Made by a program: the position numbers and the translations under genes. Of a stretch of 64,000 nt of DNA, positions 38,057-45,892 are shown piece by piece. The DNA is from SZUA-448 sp045627185 (GTDB lineage: Bacteria; Bacillota; Clostridia; Lachnospirales; Lachnospiraceae): contig JAZQNE010000098.1 of assembly GCA_045627185.1 (NCBI GenBank), positions 1-64,000 of the forward strand, given 5' to 3'. The notes under the pieces were generated by a model. It was given only the letters and a program-made list of their open reading frames with translations, had not been told where the DNA came from and made no database searches. The first letter of the stretch is position 1, and the number at the start of each line of letters is the position of its first letter.

Positions 38057-40642
38057 ATGAACATATCCAAATTCACACAAAAATCAGTTGAAGCCGTTCA
38101 GGCTTGTGAAAAGCTGACATACGATTACGGCCACCAGCAGATTGAACAGGAACACCTTCTCCACTGTCTGCTTGCAGACGGAGACGGCTTGATTCCGCGT
38201 CTGATGGAGAAAATGGAAATAGACCCGAAGGTATTTGCTGCACAGGTTGACGGACTTCTTATGAAGCTCCCGAAGGTGTCCGGCGGGCAGGTGTTTGTAA
38301 GTGAAAAACTCAACAAGGCCCTGATTTATGCTGAAAATGAAGCAAAAGCCATGGGCGATGAATACGTTTCGGTTGAGCATCTGTTCCTCAGTATGCTGAA
38401 ATATCCTTCGAAAACAACGGAAGATCTTTTTGATGAGTTCAAAATTACACGTGACAGATTCCTGAAGGTTCTTGCCACCGTGCGCGGAAACCAGCGTGTT
38501 ACAACGGACAACCCTGAGGCCACATACGACACTCTTGACAAATACGGCACGGACCTTGTACAGCGCGCTAAGAAGGGCAAGCTTGACCCGGTAATCGGAC
38601 GTGATACGGAAATCCGCAATCTGGTTCGAATCCTGTCAAGAAAAACCAAGAACAACCCGGTTCTCATAGGTGAGCCCGGCGTTGGTAAAACAGCTGTTGT
38701 AGAAGGCCTTGCACAGCGAATTGTGCGTGGCGATGTTCCCGACTCGCTGAAGGATAAAAGCATCTTTTCACTTGATATGGGTGCGCTTGTTGCGGGTGCT
38801 AAGTATCGTGGTGAGTTTGAGGAACGTCTGAAGGCAGTTCTTGAGGACGTTAAAAACAGTGATGGCAAGATAATTCTTTTTGTCGATGAACTCCACCTGA
38901 TTGTGGGCGCCGGCAAAACCGACGGTGCCATGGATGCCGGCAATATGCTGAAGCCCATGCTTGCGCGTGGCGAGCTGCACTGCATCGGCGCTACAACGCT
39001 TGACGAATACAGGCAGTATATTGAAAAGGATAAAGCCCTTGAGCGCCGTTTCCAGCCCGTAATGGTTGATGAACCCACCGTTGAGGATACAATTTCCATT
39101 CTTCGTGGTATAAAAGAAAAATATGAGCTTTTCCATGGTGTTCGAATTGCAGACGGCGCACTTGTTGCTGCTGCAACGCTTTCAGACCGCTATATTTCTG
39201 ACCGTTTTCTGCCCGACAAGGCTATTGACCTTGTTGATGAAGCCTGTGCGCTGATTAAGACAGAGCTTGATTCCATGCCTACCGAAATGGATGAAACCCG
39301 CCGTAAAATCATGCGTCTTGAAATTGAGGAAGCTGCCCTTAAAAAGGAAGATGACCGCCTGAGCGCCGAGCGCCTTGCCGATCTTCAGAAAGAGCTGGCC
39401 GACCTGCGTGAGAATTTCAATGCACGCAAGGCCCAGTGGGAGCAGGAAAAGGCTGAAGTTGATATTACAAGACGTATCAAAGAGGAAATAGAAGAAGTCA
39501 ATAACCAGATGAAGGAAGCTGAGAGAAACTACGACCTGAATAAGGCTGCAGAGCTTGAATACGGCAAGCTTCCCGAATTAAAGAAAAAGCTTGCCGAGGC
39601 TGAGGCAAAGAAGGAAGCAAATGAGGCAAACCGCCTGCTTCATGAGGTTGTTGAAGAGGATGAAATCGCCCGCATTGTTTCACGGTGGACAGGAATTCCT
39701 GTTGCGAAACTTACCGAAAGCGAGCGTAAAAAGACTCTCCAGCTTGGCGAAGAACTTCACAAGCGCGTCATCGGTCAGGACGATGCGGTAACCCGCGTAA
39801 CGGAAGCAATCTTAAGGTCGCGTGCCGGAATCAAGGATCCCACAAAGCCTATTGGATCATTTATTTTCCTTGGACCGACCGGTGTGGGTAAAACTGAGCT
39901 TGCAAAAGCGCTTGCAGAAGCACTTTTTGATAATGAACAGAACATTGTCAGAATTGATATGTCGGAGTATATGGAGAAATTCTCCGTATCGCGTCTCCTT
40001 GGAGCGCCTCCCGGATATGTTGGGTATGAGGAAGGCGGACAACTGACGGAGGCTGTTCGTCGCAAGCCTTACAGCGTTGTTCTTTTTGATGAAATTGAGA
40101 AGGCACATCCTGATGTTTTCAATGTCCTTCTTCAGATTCTTGACGATGGCCGTGTGACCGATTCCCAGGGCCGCCTGATAGACTTCAAGAATACGATTCT
40201 CATTATGACATCCAATCTTGGTGCGCAGCATCTGCTTGAAGGAATTGACACTTGCGGTGAGATTTCGGCTGAATGTGAGCAGGATGTCATGGATGAACTC
40301 AAAGGCGCTTTCAGGCCTGAATTCCTGAACCGTCTTGACGAAATAATTCTGTTTAAGCCGCTTACCAGAGACAATATTTCAGCAATTATGCAGCTTCAGA
40401 TCAAGTCTCTCAACAAACGTCTTTCGGACAGGGAAATTACTGTTGAACTTTCGCCCGAAGCAGAGGATTACATTGCAGAGCATGCATATGACCCGCTTTA
40501 CGGTGCACGTCCGCTTAAGAGATATCTCCAGAAGCACGTTGAAACGCTCAGTGCACGCCTGATTTTAGGTGATGAAGTTACAGAAGGCAGCATCATTCGC
40601 ATTATTGTCAGGAATGAAGAACTTGATGCAGAAGTAAAGTGA
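38057..40642 (+). CDS. clpB: ATP-dependent chaperone ClpB
   Basis: An 861-residue Hsp100 disaggregase that, with DnaK, rescues aggregated proteins. It has an N-terminal Clp-N domain (about 1-145), a first AAA+ module with Walker A GEPGVGKT, the long coiled-coil middle domain (about 400-520, rich in Glu/Lys, present in ClpB but not ClpA), and a second AAA+ module with GPTGVGKT and the pore motif GYVGYEEGGQL. There is no ClpP-binding IGF/L loop by eye, consistent with ClpB. GCAGGTG precedes the ATG. It is monocistronic with a clear terminator. Confidence 0.96.
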   Translation: MNISKFTQKSVEAVQACEKLTYDYGHQQIEQEHLLHCLLADGDGLIPRLMEKMEIDPKVFAAQVDGLLMKLPKVSGGQVFVSEKLNKALIYAENEAKAMGDEYVSVEHLFLSMLKYPSKTTEDLFDEFKITRDRFLKVLATVRGNQRVTTDNPEATYDTLDKYGTDLVQRAKKGKLDPVIGRDTEIRNLVRILSRKTKNNPVLIGEPGVGKTAVVEGLAQRIVRGDVPDSLKDKSIFSLDMGALVAGAKYRGEFEERLKAVLEDVKNSDGKIILFVDELHLIVGAGKTDGAMDAGNMLKPMLARGELHCIGATTLDEYRQYIEKDKALERRFQPVMVDEPTVEDTISILRGIKEKYELFHGVRIADGALVAAATLSDRYISDRFLPDKAIDLVDEACALIKTELDSMPTEMDETRRKIMRLEIEEAALKKEDDRLSAERLADLQKELADLRENFNARKAQWEQEKAEVDITRRIKEEIEEVNNQMKEAERNYDLNKAAELEYGKLPELKKKLAEAEAKKEANEANRLLHEVVEEDEIARIVSRWTGIPVAKLTESERKKTLQLGEELHKRVIGQDDAVTRVTEAILRSRAGIKDPTKPIGSFIFLGPTGVGKTELAKALAEALFDNEQNIVRIDMSEYMEKFSVSRLLGAPPGYVGYEEGGQLTEAVRRKPYSVVLFDEIEKAHPDVFNVLLQILDDGRVTDSQGRLIDFKNTILIMTSNLGAQHLLEGIDTCGEISAECEQDVMDELKGAFRPEFLNRLDEIILFKPLTRDNISAIMQLQIKSLNKRLSDREITVELSPEAEDYIAEHAYDPLYGARPLKRYLQKHVETLSARLILGDEVTEGSIIRIIVRNEELDAEVK

Positions 40643-40655
40643 AATTAATTATATG

Positions 40656-40684
40656 AGCCCGGCCTTGTGCCGGGCTTTGTTTTC
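40656..40684 (+). terminator. Terminator of clpB
   Basis: GCCCGGC/GCCGGGC stem (40657-40663 with 40669-40675) with a five-base loop and TTTGTTTT after it, 14 bases past the stop. Confidence 0.9.
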
Positions 40685-40744
40685 GGACAGAGAAAAATGC
40701 GTATTAAGCCGGAAATAAAAAATTACAAAAGTAGGCTAAAGGAC

Positions 40745-40773
40745 TTGACAAACAGTGTAGACTACTGTATTGT
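40745..40773 (+). promoter_or_regulatory. Strong promoter with an operator-like dyad
   Basis: Perfect TTGACA (40745-40750), a 17-base spacer and TATTGT (40768-40773). The spacer contains the dyad GTAG-A-CTAC (40757-40765). Dyads of this kind are seen with BlaI/MecI-type repressors, but no such regulator gene is nearby, so this is only a resemblance. It points at a broken reading frame at 40800. Confidence 0.65.
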
Positions 40774-40799
40774 AATAAATGTCAGAAGGAAGGAGCGGC

Positions 40800-40883
40800 A
40801 TGAACAAAAATAGATTATTTTTGTTTTGATGGATTATGGTTGTTTGTATTTTGTCGAATTCGATTTGCTTTCGAGAAAATTAA
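40800..40883 (+). pseudogene. Remnant of a short secreted or membrane protein gene
   Basis: GGAAGGAGCGGC is followed by an ATG and nine codons (MNKNRLFLF), then TGA. The same frame continues for 17 more codons as WIMVVCILSNSICFREN before TAA. Together it reads like a signal peptide interrupted by one stop and cut short. It could instead be a deliberate leader peptide. The 310-base gap 40643-40952 also holds the clpB terminator and the promoter at 40745; otherwise nothing is seen in it. Confidence 0.45.
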
Positions 40884-40952
40884 GAATTGTTGATGCTTGT
40901 AGTAATGTAACGTCATATACTTTGTTTTTTGCTGATTAGAAAGGGACTATCT

Positions 40953-41555
40953 ATGAAAAAAATAATAATTATTGTTACTGCCGTTGTTCTTGTTCTGGGT
41001 TTATCAATTACTACTGCTCTTGCTGCTGCTACAGACGGTTTTAAGACTAAGATTAAAGTGAACAAAGATGAAGCTGAGCAGTGGGTTGCTGAGCAGGATC
41101 AGAAGAAGAGGGAATTGTATGCCGGAAGCATTGTAGAAGTCAGCTCGGACAAGAATCTTTTGGAAAGTGCATACGAGAAGGCTGATGCTTCTCAGCGTGA
41201 ACAACTTGATAACATTACAAAGGTTGAGGAATTTGGTGCCGTTGGAATTTACAACAAACAGGTTCTGATTATTATGAATCAGTTGCCGAAGGATGTTGCC
41301 AACATAACTTTGGAAGAGGTTAAGAACATTTGCGCCAAGACAGATAGAGACAGCTTTGAATCTGCAGATGAGCTTGAGAAATATCTTGCGAATGAGTTCG
41401 ATAAGATTGCAGGTGCTCCTGACTTCTCAGGAGGCAGCGGAATCAGCAGAAGTATTTATTTCATTGATGATGAGCATACATCTTACGTTCGAATTATGAA
41501 TGGGCATGTAACTTACTTTTCTGAGTTTGGAGAGAGTGGAGAAAAACTTTTTTAA
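40953..41555 (+). CDS. Exported protein of unknown function
   Basis: A 200-residue protein with a clear signal peptide (MKKIIIIVTAVVLVLGLSIT, probable cleavage after ALAA), then a mostly helical, charged mature part. I do not recognise a domain. Near the C-terminus AGAPDFSGGSGISRSIYFID and EHTSYVRIMNGHVTYF suggest a small beta module. The frame is open from 40929, but the ATG at 40953 follows AAAGGG at a proper distance. It may be transcribed from the promoter at 40745. It is followed by a strong terminator after about 50 bases. Confidence 0.75.
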   Translation: MKKIIIIVTAVVLVLGLSITTALAAATDGFKTKIKVNKDEAEQWVAEQDQKKRELYAGSIVEVSSDKNLLESAYEKADASQREQLDNITKVEEFGAVGIYNKQVLIIMNQLPKDVANITLEEVKNICAKTDRDSFESADELEKYLANEFDKIAGAPDFSGGSGISRSIYFIDDEHTSYVRIMNGHVTYFSEFGESGEKLF

Positions 41556-41604
41556 GAAAATGCAGATACTTCCCCTGTGTAACGTAAAATGACATAATGG
41601 ACGT

Positions 41605-41649
41605 AAAAGACCCGTAACCAATGCAAAGGCAGTGATTACGGGTCTTTTT
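41605..41649 (+). terminator. Terminator of the 200-residue exported protein gene
   Basis: AAAAGACCCGTAA/TTACGGGTCTTTT with an 18-base loop and TTTTT. Confidence 0.88.
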
Positions 41650-41735
41650 CAATGGGAAATGTGATTTTGTGGTTTGCGATATAATTGATAATCTGCGTCA
41701 CAGTAACCTCATAGAACCCCATCCTAACGGCAAAC

Positions 41736-41764
41736 TTGAATATCCGACTGATTTGTGGTAAAAT
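41736..41764 (+). promoter_or_regulatory. Promoter of the DRTGG/hydrogenase-like operon
   Basis: TTGAAT (41736-41741) and TAAAAT (41759-41764), 17-base spacer, about 35 bases before the first ATG. Confidence 0.65.
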
Positions 41765-41796
41765 TATTTTATTAACTCGAAAAGGAGAACCAAAAC

Positions 41797-42150
41797 ATGA
41801 CCATTGCTGAAATTAAAGAAGCGCTTGATGCGCGTGTAATCAGCGGCGAAGCTTATCTGAACAATGAAGTACATACTGCTTGCGGTTCAGATATGATGAG
41901 CGATGTTCTGGCGTTCATGAAGGACCGTGCAGTTTTGCTGACAGGACTTTGCAATCCGCAGGTTATTCGTACTGCGGAAATGATGGACGTTGTATGCATC
42001 GTATTTGTACGTGGCAAACAACCTGATGAGGACATGATTGAACTTGCCAATGAGCGTGAGATTCCGCTGCTGTCAACCGGACACAGAATGTTCTCTGCCT
42101 GTGGCATTCTTTACGAAAAAGGTCTGCGTGGAGGTAAATCCTATGAATGA
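41797..42150 (+). CDS. DRTGG domain protein (first of two)
   Basis: A 117-residue protein made of one DRTGG-type domain: MTIAEIKEALDARVISGEAY, a GSDMMSDVLAF motif, and LTGLCNPQVIRTAEMMDVVCIVFVRGK (start shown). DRTGG domains are found beside CBS and HPr-kinase-like modules and probably bind a small ligand. AAGGAGAACC precedes the ATG. Its last eight bases overlap the next gene (ATGAATGA). A second DRTGG gene closes the iron-sulfur part of the cluster. The ligand is not known. Confidence 0.82.
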   Translation: MTIAEIKEALDARVISGEAYLNNEVHTACGSDMMSDVLAFMKDRAVLLTGLCNPQVIRTAEMMDVVCIVFVRGKQPDEDMIELANEREIPLLSTGHRMFSACGILYEKGLRGGKSYE

Positions 42151-42580
42151 ACCCGAGTCCGATGCTATGATGCATTTGACCTACACTGTTTTGGGAGATG
42201 ATTTTACCAGAGCCGGTGAGGCCTCGGGCGATGTAAAGCGCAAACTGAAGAAAATGGGCGCTGATCCCGAAGCGACCCGCAAGGTTGCAATTGTCATGTA
42301 TGAAGGGGAAATCAACATGGTAATTCACGCGGGTGGCGGTGAAATCGATGTATATATTACTCCGGAAGAGGTTCGTATGATTCTCACGGACCACGGTCCC
42401 GGAATTGAAGATATTGAAAAGGCTATGCAGGCAGGCTATTCTACTGCGCCTGACAATATCAGAACACTTGGCTTTGGTGCAGGTATGGGCCTGCCCAATA
42501 TGAAAAAATATTCGGACGAAATGGAGATTCGTACTAAGGTAGGTGAAGGTACCGTAGTCGAAATGTCGGTTAAGATGTGA
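42143..42580 (+). CDS. RsbW-like ATP-binding protein (anti-sigma/Ser-Thr kinase fold)
   Basis: A 145-residue GHKL-type ATPase. The N box is around VAIVMYEGEINMVIHA, G1 is TDHGPGIED and G2 is GFGAGMGLPNM. It lacks transmembrane or dimerisation domains, like RsbW/SpoIIAB anti-sigma kinases. The frame is open to 42038, but the ATG at 42143 lies after GGAGG and overlaps the DRTGG stop. It may phosphorylate a partner in response to the adjacent iron-sulfur protein. No STAS antagonist or sigma factor is present in the window. Confidence 0.85.
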   Translation: MNEPESDAMMHLTYTVLGDDFTRAGEASGDVKRKLKKMGADPEATRKVAIVMYEGEINMVIHAGGGEIDVYITPEEVRMILTDHGPGIEDIEKAMQAGYSTAPDNIRTLGFGAGMGLPNMKKYSDEMEIRTKVGEGTVVEMSVKM

Positions 42581-42624
42581 CATCGTCCGGTTCCTGCTTT
42601 TTTGGGGGAATAAGGGGTGAATTA

Positions 42625-43902
42625 ATGGATAAGTTTATGAATTCGGTTTACCTTGACACAAACCTGTGCAAGGGCTGCATTAACTGTATCAAGCGTTGCC
42701 CGACGCAGGCAATCCGCGTGCGTGACGGCAAAGCCGAAATAAAAAAAGAATATTGTATTGACTGCGGCGTGTGCATCAGAATCTGTCAGCATCACGCAAA
42801 ACATTCACGTCGCGATTCTATCGACCGCATGAAGGATTTCGAGTACACTATTGTCCTTCCGGCCCCATCTCTGTTCGGACAGTTCAATAATCTTGATGAC
42901 CCGAACATTCTTCTCTCTGCGCTGAAGCTCATGGGCTTTAATGATGTTTATGAGGTTGCTGCGGCTGCGGAACTTGTATCGGAACTTTCACGGAAATATA
43001 TTGCGGAACACAGGGATCAGGTGCCCTTTATAAGCACTGCATGCCCGTCCGTAACACGTCTTATCCGTGTCCGTTTCCCGAATCTTCTTGACCATCTGCT
43101 TCCAATTCAGGCGCCTGTTGAGATTGCGGCCCACATGGCACGCGAAAAGGCCATGAAGGAAACAGGACTTCCGTCTGAGAAAATAGGTATATTCTTTATT
43201 TCACCGTGTCCTTCGAAAGTTACGGCTGTAAAATCGCCTCTTGGCTATGAAAAGAGCGATATTGATGCTGTCCTTGCAATTAAGGATATTTATCCCATGC
43301 TTGTTGACTGCATGAGTGCTGCCGTTGATTCGACGGAGGACCTTAACGTTGCCGGCAGAATCGGCTTTGGCTGGGGCGTCACAGGCGGTGAGGCCGGTGG
43401 CCTTCTTTCGGACAATTATCTTGCGGCGGATGGTATTGAAAACGTTATCCGTGTTCTGGAAGACCTGGAAGACCAGAAATTTACGAACCTTGATTTTATT
43501 GAGCTTAATTCCTGTGATGGTGGCTGCGTAGGCGGAGTACTGACTGTTGAAAACCCGTTCATCGCCATGGTAAAACTGAAGAGACTTAAAAAGTACCTTG
43601 CTGTTGCGGGTGCCCATATGCGTGACAATGATGTCGAGAACCCGTACTGGAGCGAAGATGTTGAGTATGAGCCGGTATTTAAGCTTGGGCACAATATGAA
43701 GGAAAGCATAGAGCTGATGTCGAAAATTGACCGGCTTCAGGCCAAGCTTCCCGGCCTTGACTGCGGATCCTGCGGGGCACCTACGTGCCGTGCTCTGGCT
43801 GAGGATATTGTCCGCGGCAACGCCAAGGAAAATGACTGCATCTACATTTTGAAGGATTACATCCACAAACTGTCGAGCCAGCTGTCACAGCTGGATGACT
43901 GA
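42625..43902 (+). CDS. Iron-sulfur protein with [FeFe]-hydrogenase-like domain, putatively sensory
   Basis: A 425-residue protein. The N-terminal ferredoxin domain binds two 4Fe-4S clusters (C15-C18-C21-C25 and C44-C47-C50-C54). The hydrogenase-like domain has motif L1 as STACPSV (C140), L2 as SPCPSK (C195) and L3 as SCDGGCVGG (C297, C301), the four ligands expected for a [4Fe-4S]H subcluster. The cysteine used for proton transfer in catalytic enzymes is alanine (A139). A C-terminal 4Fe-4S domain follows (C380-C383-C388-C405). I recall the same Cys-to-Ala change in sensory (group C/D) [FeFe] hydrogenases. The ATG at 42625 follows AAGGGG; the upstream frame is not used. Whether it binds a di-iron site depends on maturases elsewhere. 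Confidence 0.85.
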   Translation: MDKFMNSVYLDTNLCKGCINCIKRCPTQAIRVRDGKAEIKKEYCIDCGVCIRICQHHAKHSRRDSIDRMKDFEYTIVLPAPSLFGQFNNLDDPNILLSALKLMGFNDVYEVAAAAELVSELSRKYIAEHRDQVPFISTACPSVTRLIRVRFPNLLDHLLPIQAPVEIAAHMAREKAMKETGLPSEKIGIFFISPCPSKVTAVKSPLGYEKSDIDAVLAIKDIYPMLVDCMSAAVDSTEDLNVAGRIGFGWGVTGGEAGGLLSDNYLAADGIENVIRVLEDLEDQKFTNLDFIELNSCDGGCVGGVLTVENPFIAMVKLKRLKKYLAVAGAHMRDNDVENPYWSEDVEYEPVFKLGHNMKESIELMSKIDRLQAKLPGLDCGSCGAPTCRALAEDIVRGNAKENDCIYILKDYIHKLSSQLSQLDD

Positions 43903-43930
43903 ATAAACAGGCTACAGGAGAGTTTGAAAA

Positions 43931-44257
43931 ATGACAGTTACAGAATTAATTGAAACCGGTTCTTTTAACGTGATTAATGTTGGTGATACCGATGCTGAAA
44001 TAGAAGATATTTTCTGCTGCGACCTTCTGAGCATCGCCATGGGCAAGGCTCCTTCGGGCTGTGCCTGGGTTACGGTTATGGCCAATATGAATACACTTGC
44101 CGTAGCATCGCTTACCGAGTGCGCATGCGTAATACTTGCGGAAGGCGTAAATGCTGACGAAAATATGGTTGCAAAGGCAGTAGAACAGGGAATAACCCTT
44201 CTTGGAACGGATATGCCCATTTTTGAAGCTGCACTTAAGATTCATGAATTAATGTAA
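43931..44257 (+). CDS. DRTGG domain protein (second of two)
   Basis: A 108-residue DRTGG-type protein that starts MTVTELIETGSFNVINVGDT and has DIFCCDLLSIAMGKAPSGCAWVTVM (start shown) in the centre. It differs clearly in sequence from the first DRTGG product, so they probably bind different ligands or act as a pair. ACAGGAGAG precedes the ATG, 28 bases after the hydrogenase-like gene. A compact terminator begins at its stop codon. Confidence 0.82.
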   Translation: MTVTELIETGSFNVINVGDTDAEIEDIFCCDLLSIAMGKAPSGCAWVTVMANMNTLAVASLTECACVILAEGVNADENMVAKAVEQGITLLGTDMPIFEAALKIHELM

Positions 44258-44280
44258 AAAGGCCCGTCAGGGCTTTTTTT
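44254..44280 (+). terminator. Terminator overlapping the second DRTGG gene end
   Basis: AAAAAGGCCC/GGGCTTTTTTT with a four-base loop, starting right at the stop codon. The PHP gene downstream must therefore depend on read-through or its own signal. Confidence 0.9.
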
Positions 44281-44310
44281 GACCGGAACGTGACTGATTG
44301 GGGGATTATT

Positions 44311-45060
44311 GTGGCTGAACTTATACCCTTAAATTATGACCTGCATATTCACTCGTGCCTGTCGCCCTGCGGCGATGATGACATGACACCGGGGAATATT
44401 GTGGGAATGGCAAAACTGAATGAACTTGATGTTATTGCGCTTACCGACCACAATACTGCCAGAAACTGCCCGGCTTTCTTAAAGCTTGCGGAGCAGTTCG
44501 ATATTCTGGCAATTCCGGGAATGGAGCTTACAACAGAGGAAGAAGTTCATGTGGTATGCCTGTTTCCCGAACTCAAAGCCGCACTTGACTTTGATAAATA
44601 TGTTTATGAAAAGCTGGTCAAGGTGGAGAACTGTGAGCCTGTGTTTGGAAAGCAGACCATTTGTGATGAAAACGATGAACCGTCCGGCAGTGAGAAGATG
44701 CTTCTGATCAATGCCACTACAATCGATTTTGACAAGGTTTTTAAGCTTGCCGATGAATACGGCGGAGTTGCGATTCCCGCGCATCTTGACAAAAAGACCA
44801 CAAGCCTTATTTCAAACCTTGGCTTCATTCCGCCGGATTCGACCTTTAAGACGGCGGAAGTTAAGGACCTTGCAAAGCTTCATGAATTGAAAAAGAACCA
44901 TCCGTATCTTGAAAAATGCAGGATAATCAGCAGCTCCGATGCGCATTATCTTGAACATATCCGTATGAAAGAAAACAGTCAGCAGATATATGTTGCGGAA
45001 CGCTCCGCAAAAGGTGTAATTGACGTTATGAAGTCTGCTTTTTACCCGGTTAACCAGTAG
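44311..45060 (+). CDS. PHP-domain phosphoesterase
   Basis: A 249-residue metal-dependent phosphoesterase of the PHP superfamily. The first motif is DLHIHSCLSPCGDDDMTP (about 10-27), the second ALTDHNTARN, then GMELTTEEEVHVVC, IPAHLDK and the last SSDAHYLEHI. These supply the histidine/aspartate metal cluster. The start is GTG at 44311, after GGGGGA with a seven-base gap; an upstream GTG would lie before the ribosome site. It clusters with the DRTGG/hydrogenase-like genes, as in other Clostridia as I recall, but its substrate is unknown. Confidence 0.85.
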   Translation: MAELIPLNYDLHIHSCLSPCGDDDMTPGNIVGMAKLNELDVIALTDHNTARNCPAFLKLAEQFDILAIPGMELTTEEEVHVVCLFPELKAALDFDKYVYEKLVKVENCEPVFGKQTICDENDEPSGSEKMLLINATTIDFDKVFKLADEYGGVAIPAHLDKKTTSLISNLGFIPPDSTFKTAEVKDLAKLHELKKNHPYLEKCRIISSSDAHYLEHIRMKENSQQIYVAERSAKGVIDVMKSAFYPVNQ

Positions 45061-45084
45061 GAAAACCGGGTTTTTTCTTTTTTT
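45044..45084 (+). terminator. Terminator of the PHP gene
   Basis: ACCCGGTT/AACCGGGT stem (45044-45051 with 45064-45071), followed by TTTTTTCTTTTTTT. The stem 5' arm lies inside the end of the coding region. Confidence 0.88.
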
Positions 45085-45252
45085 GCCCCGATTTTCGGTT
45101 ATTGATTCAGATATAAAATACACAAAATATAGTGTTTTTAAACGATTTGTCGCACAACTACACAAAGCATGGTTCCAACAATACACCTACTACATTTTGT
45201 GTGTAGAAAATGCTAAACCACAAAATATATCTAAAAAAGTATCAGAAATCGC
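45085..45252. other. AT-rich upstream region of veg with repeated CACAAA motifs
   Basis: Within the 327-base gap 45061-45387, this stretch lies upstream of the veg promoter and is not expected in the mRNA. CACAAAATATA occurs twice (45121-45131 and 45219-45229). CTACACA (45158-45164) and TGTGTAG (45200-45206) form a wide inverted pair, and several further ACAC/GTGT words are present. They could be regulator sites. No ORF is seen. Confidence 0.35.
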
Positions 45253-45281
45253 TTGACTAATTCCACAAGATATGGTATATT
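45253..45281 (+). promoter_or_regulatory. Promoter of veg
   Basis: TTGACT (45253-45258) and TATATT (45276-45281), 17-base spacer. The leader (about 100 bases) has a small dyad AGGACC-AA-GGTCCT at 45330-45343. Confidence 0.75.
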
Positions 45282-45387
45282 AATCTGCGTTGGGGGACAT
45301 CATATTGTAGAAAATGGTGTTCAAAAAACAGGACCAAGGTCCTAAACAATAAATAGGGAAAAAATCTTAATCACAGGGGAGGATAAT

Positions 45388-45633
45388 ATGAGACAGCCAG
45401 CAAATATGTGCGCAATCAGAAACACCGTAGTTAGAAACGTAGGACGTAAGGTTCTCGTAAAATGCAATCGTGGCAGAAACAAATATGACGTTGAAGAGGG
45501 TATAATTTGTGATACATACCCGAGCGTATTCCTTGTACAGATTAAGGATACATATAATGACTGCTACCGTCTGAAATCCTTCTCATATAAGGATGTATTA
45601 ACAAAAGAGGTAGAACTTGAGCTTTGCGATTGA
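45388..45633 (+). CDS. veg: Veg family protein
   Basis: An 81-residue protein of the Veg (DUF1021) family, known in Bacillus as a strongly transcribed gene that affects biofilm formation. Family features are the basic core VRNVGRKVLVKCNRGRNKYD and the later YPSVFLVQIK and SFSYKDVLT. The fold is expected to be a small Sm/SH3-like beta barrel. AGGGGAGGATAAT precedes the ATG. It is monocistronic, with a strong promoter and terminator. Confidence 0.9.
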   Translation: MRQPANMCAIRNTVVRNVGRKVLVKCNRGRNKYDVEEGIICDTYPSVFLVQIKDTYNDCYRLKSFSYKDVLTKEVELELCD

Positions 45634-45657
45634 TTAACATGATGTTTGATTCCAGAA

Positions 45658-45688
45658 GAAACCACCGGTGAAAACCGGTGGTTCTTTT
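45658..45688 (+). terminator. Terminator of veg
   Basis: AACCACCGGT/ACCGGTGGTT (45660-45669 with 45674-45683) with a four-base GAAA loop, followed by CTTTT. Confidence 0.9.
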
Positions 45689-45692
45689 GCGT

Positions 45693-45776
45693 GAAAGCAG
45701 AGTGAGGATTGTGAAGATGTGTATGGAGCTTGCTCCAATACACATCCTCACAATCCGAACGAGCGCGTCTGCTTTC
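45693..45776. repeat. Long imperfect inverted repeat (hairpin element)
   Basis: Core arms 45706-45729 (GGATTGTGAAGATGTGTATGGAGC, shown in two parts: GGATTGTGAAGATG, TGTATGGAGC) and 45732-45756 match except one A-C mismatch and one bulged base, with a CTTG turn at the tip. Outside an internal loop, GAAAGCAGA (45693-45701) pairs with TCTGCTTTC (45768-45776). There is no U-tract, so it is not a terminator. It may be a REP/MITE-type element or a folded RNA. Confidence 0.7.
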
Positions 45777-45797
45777 GGTCGGCGCTCAATCTTTCTC

Positions 45798-45826
45798 TTG
45801 ACCGTACGGCATGTTTTGCAGATAAT
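45798..45826 (+). promoter_or_regulatory. Promoter of the 476-residue surface protein gene
   Basis: TTGACC (45798-45803) and GATAAT (45821-45826), 17-base spacer, about 65 bases before the ATG. Confidence 0.65.
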
Positions 45827-45892
45827 AGGGATTGTGATATTTTTTGTGATAATCGTTTGTTCACATATAAAACGAAATGAGGAGTTGTAGTT

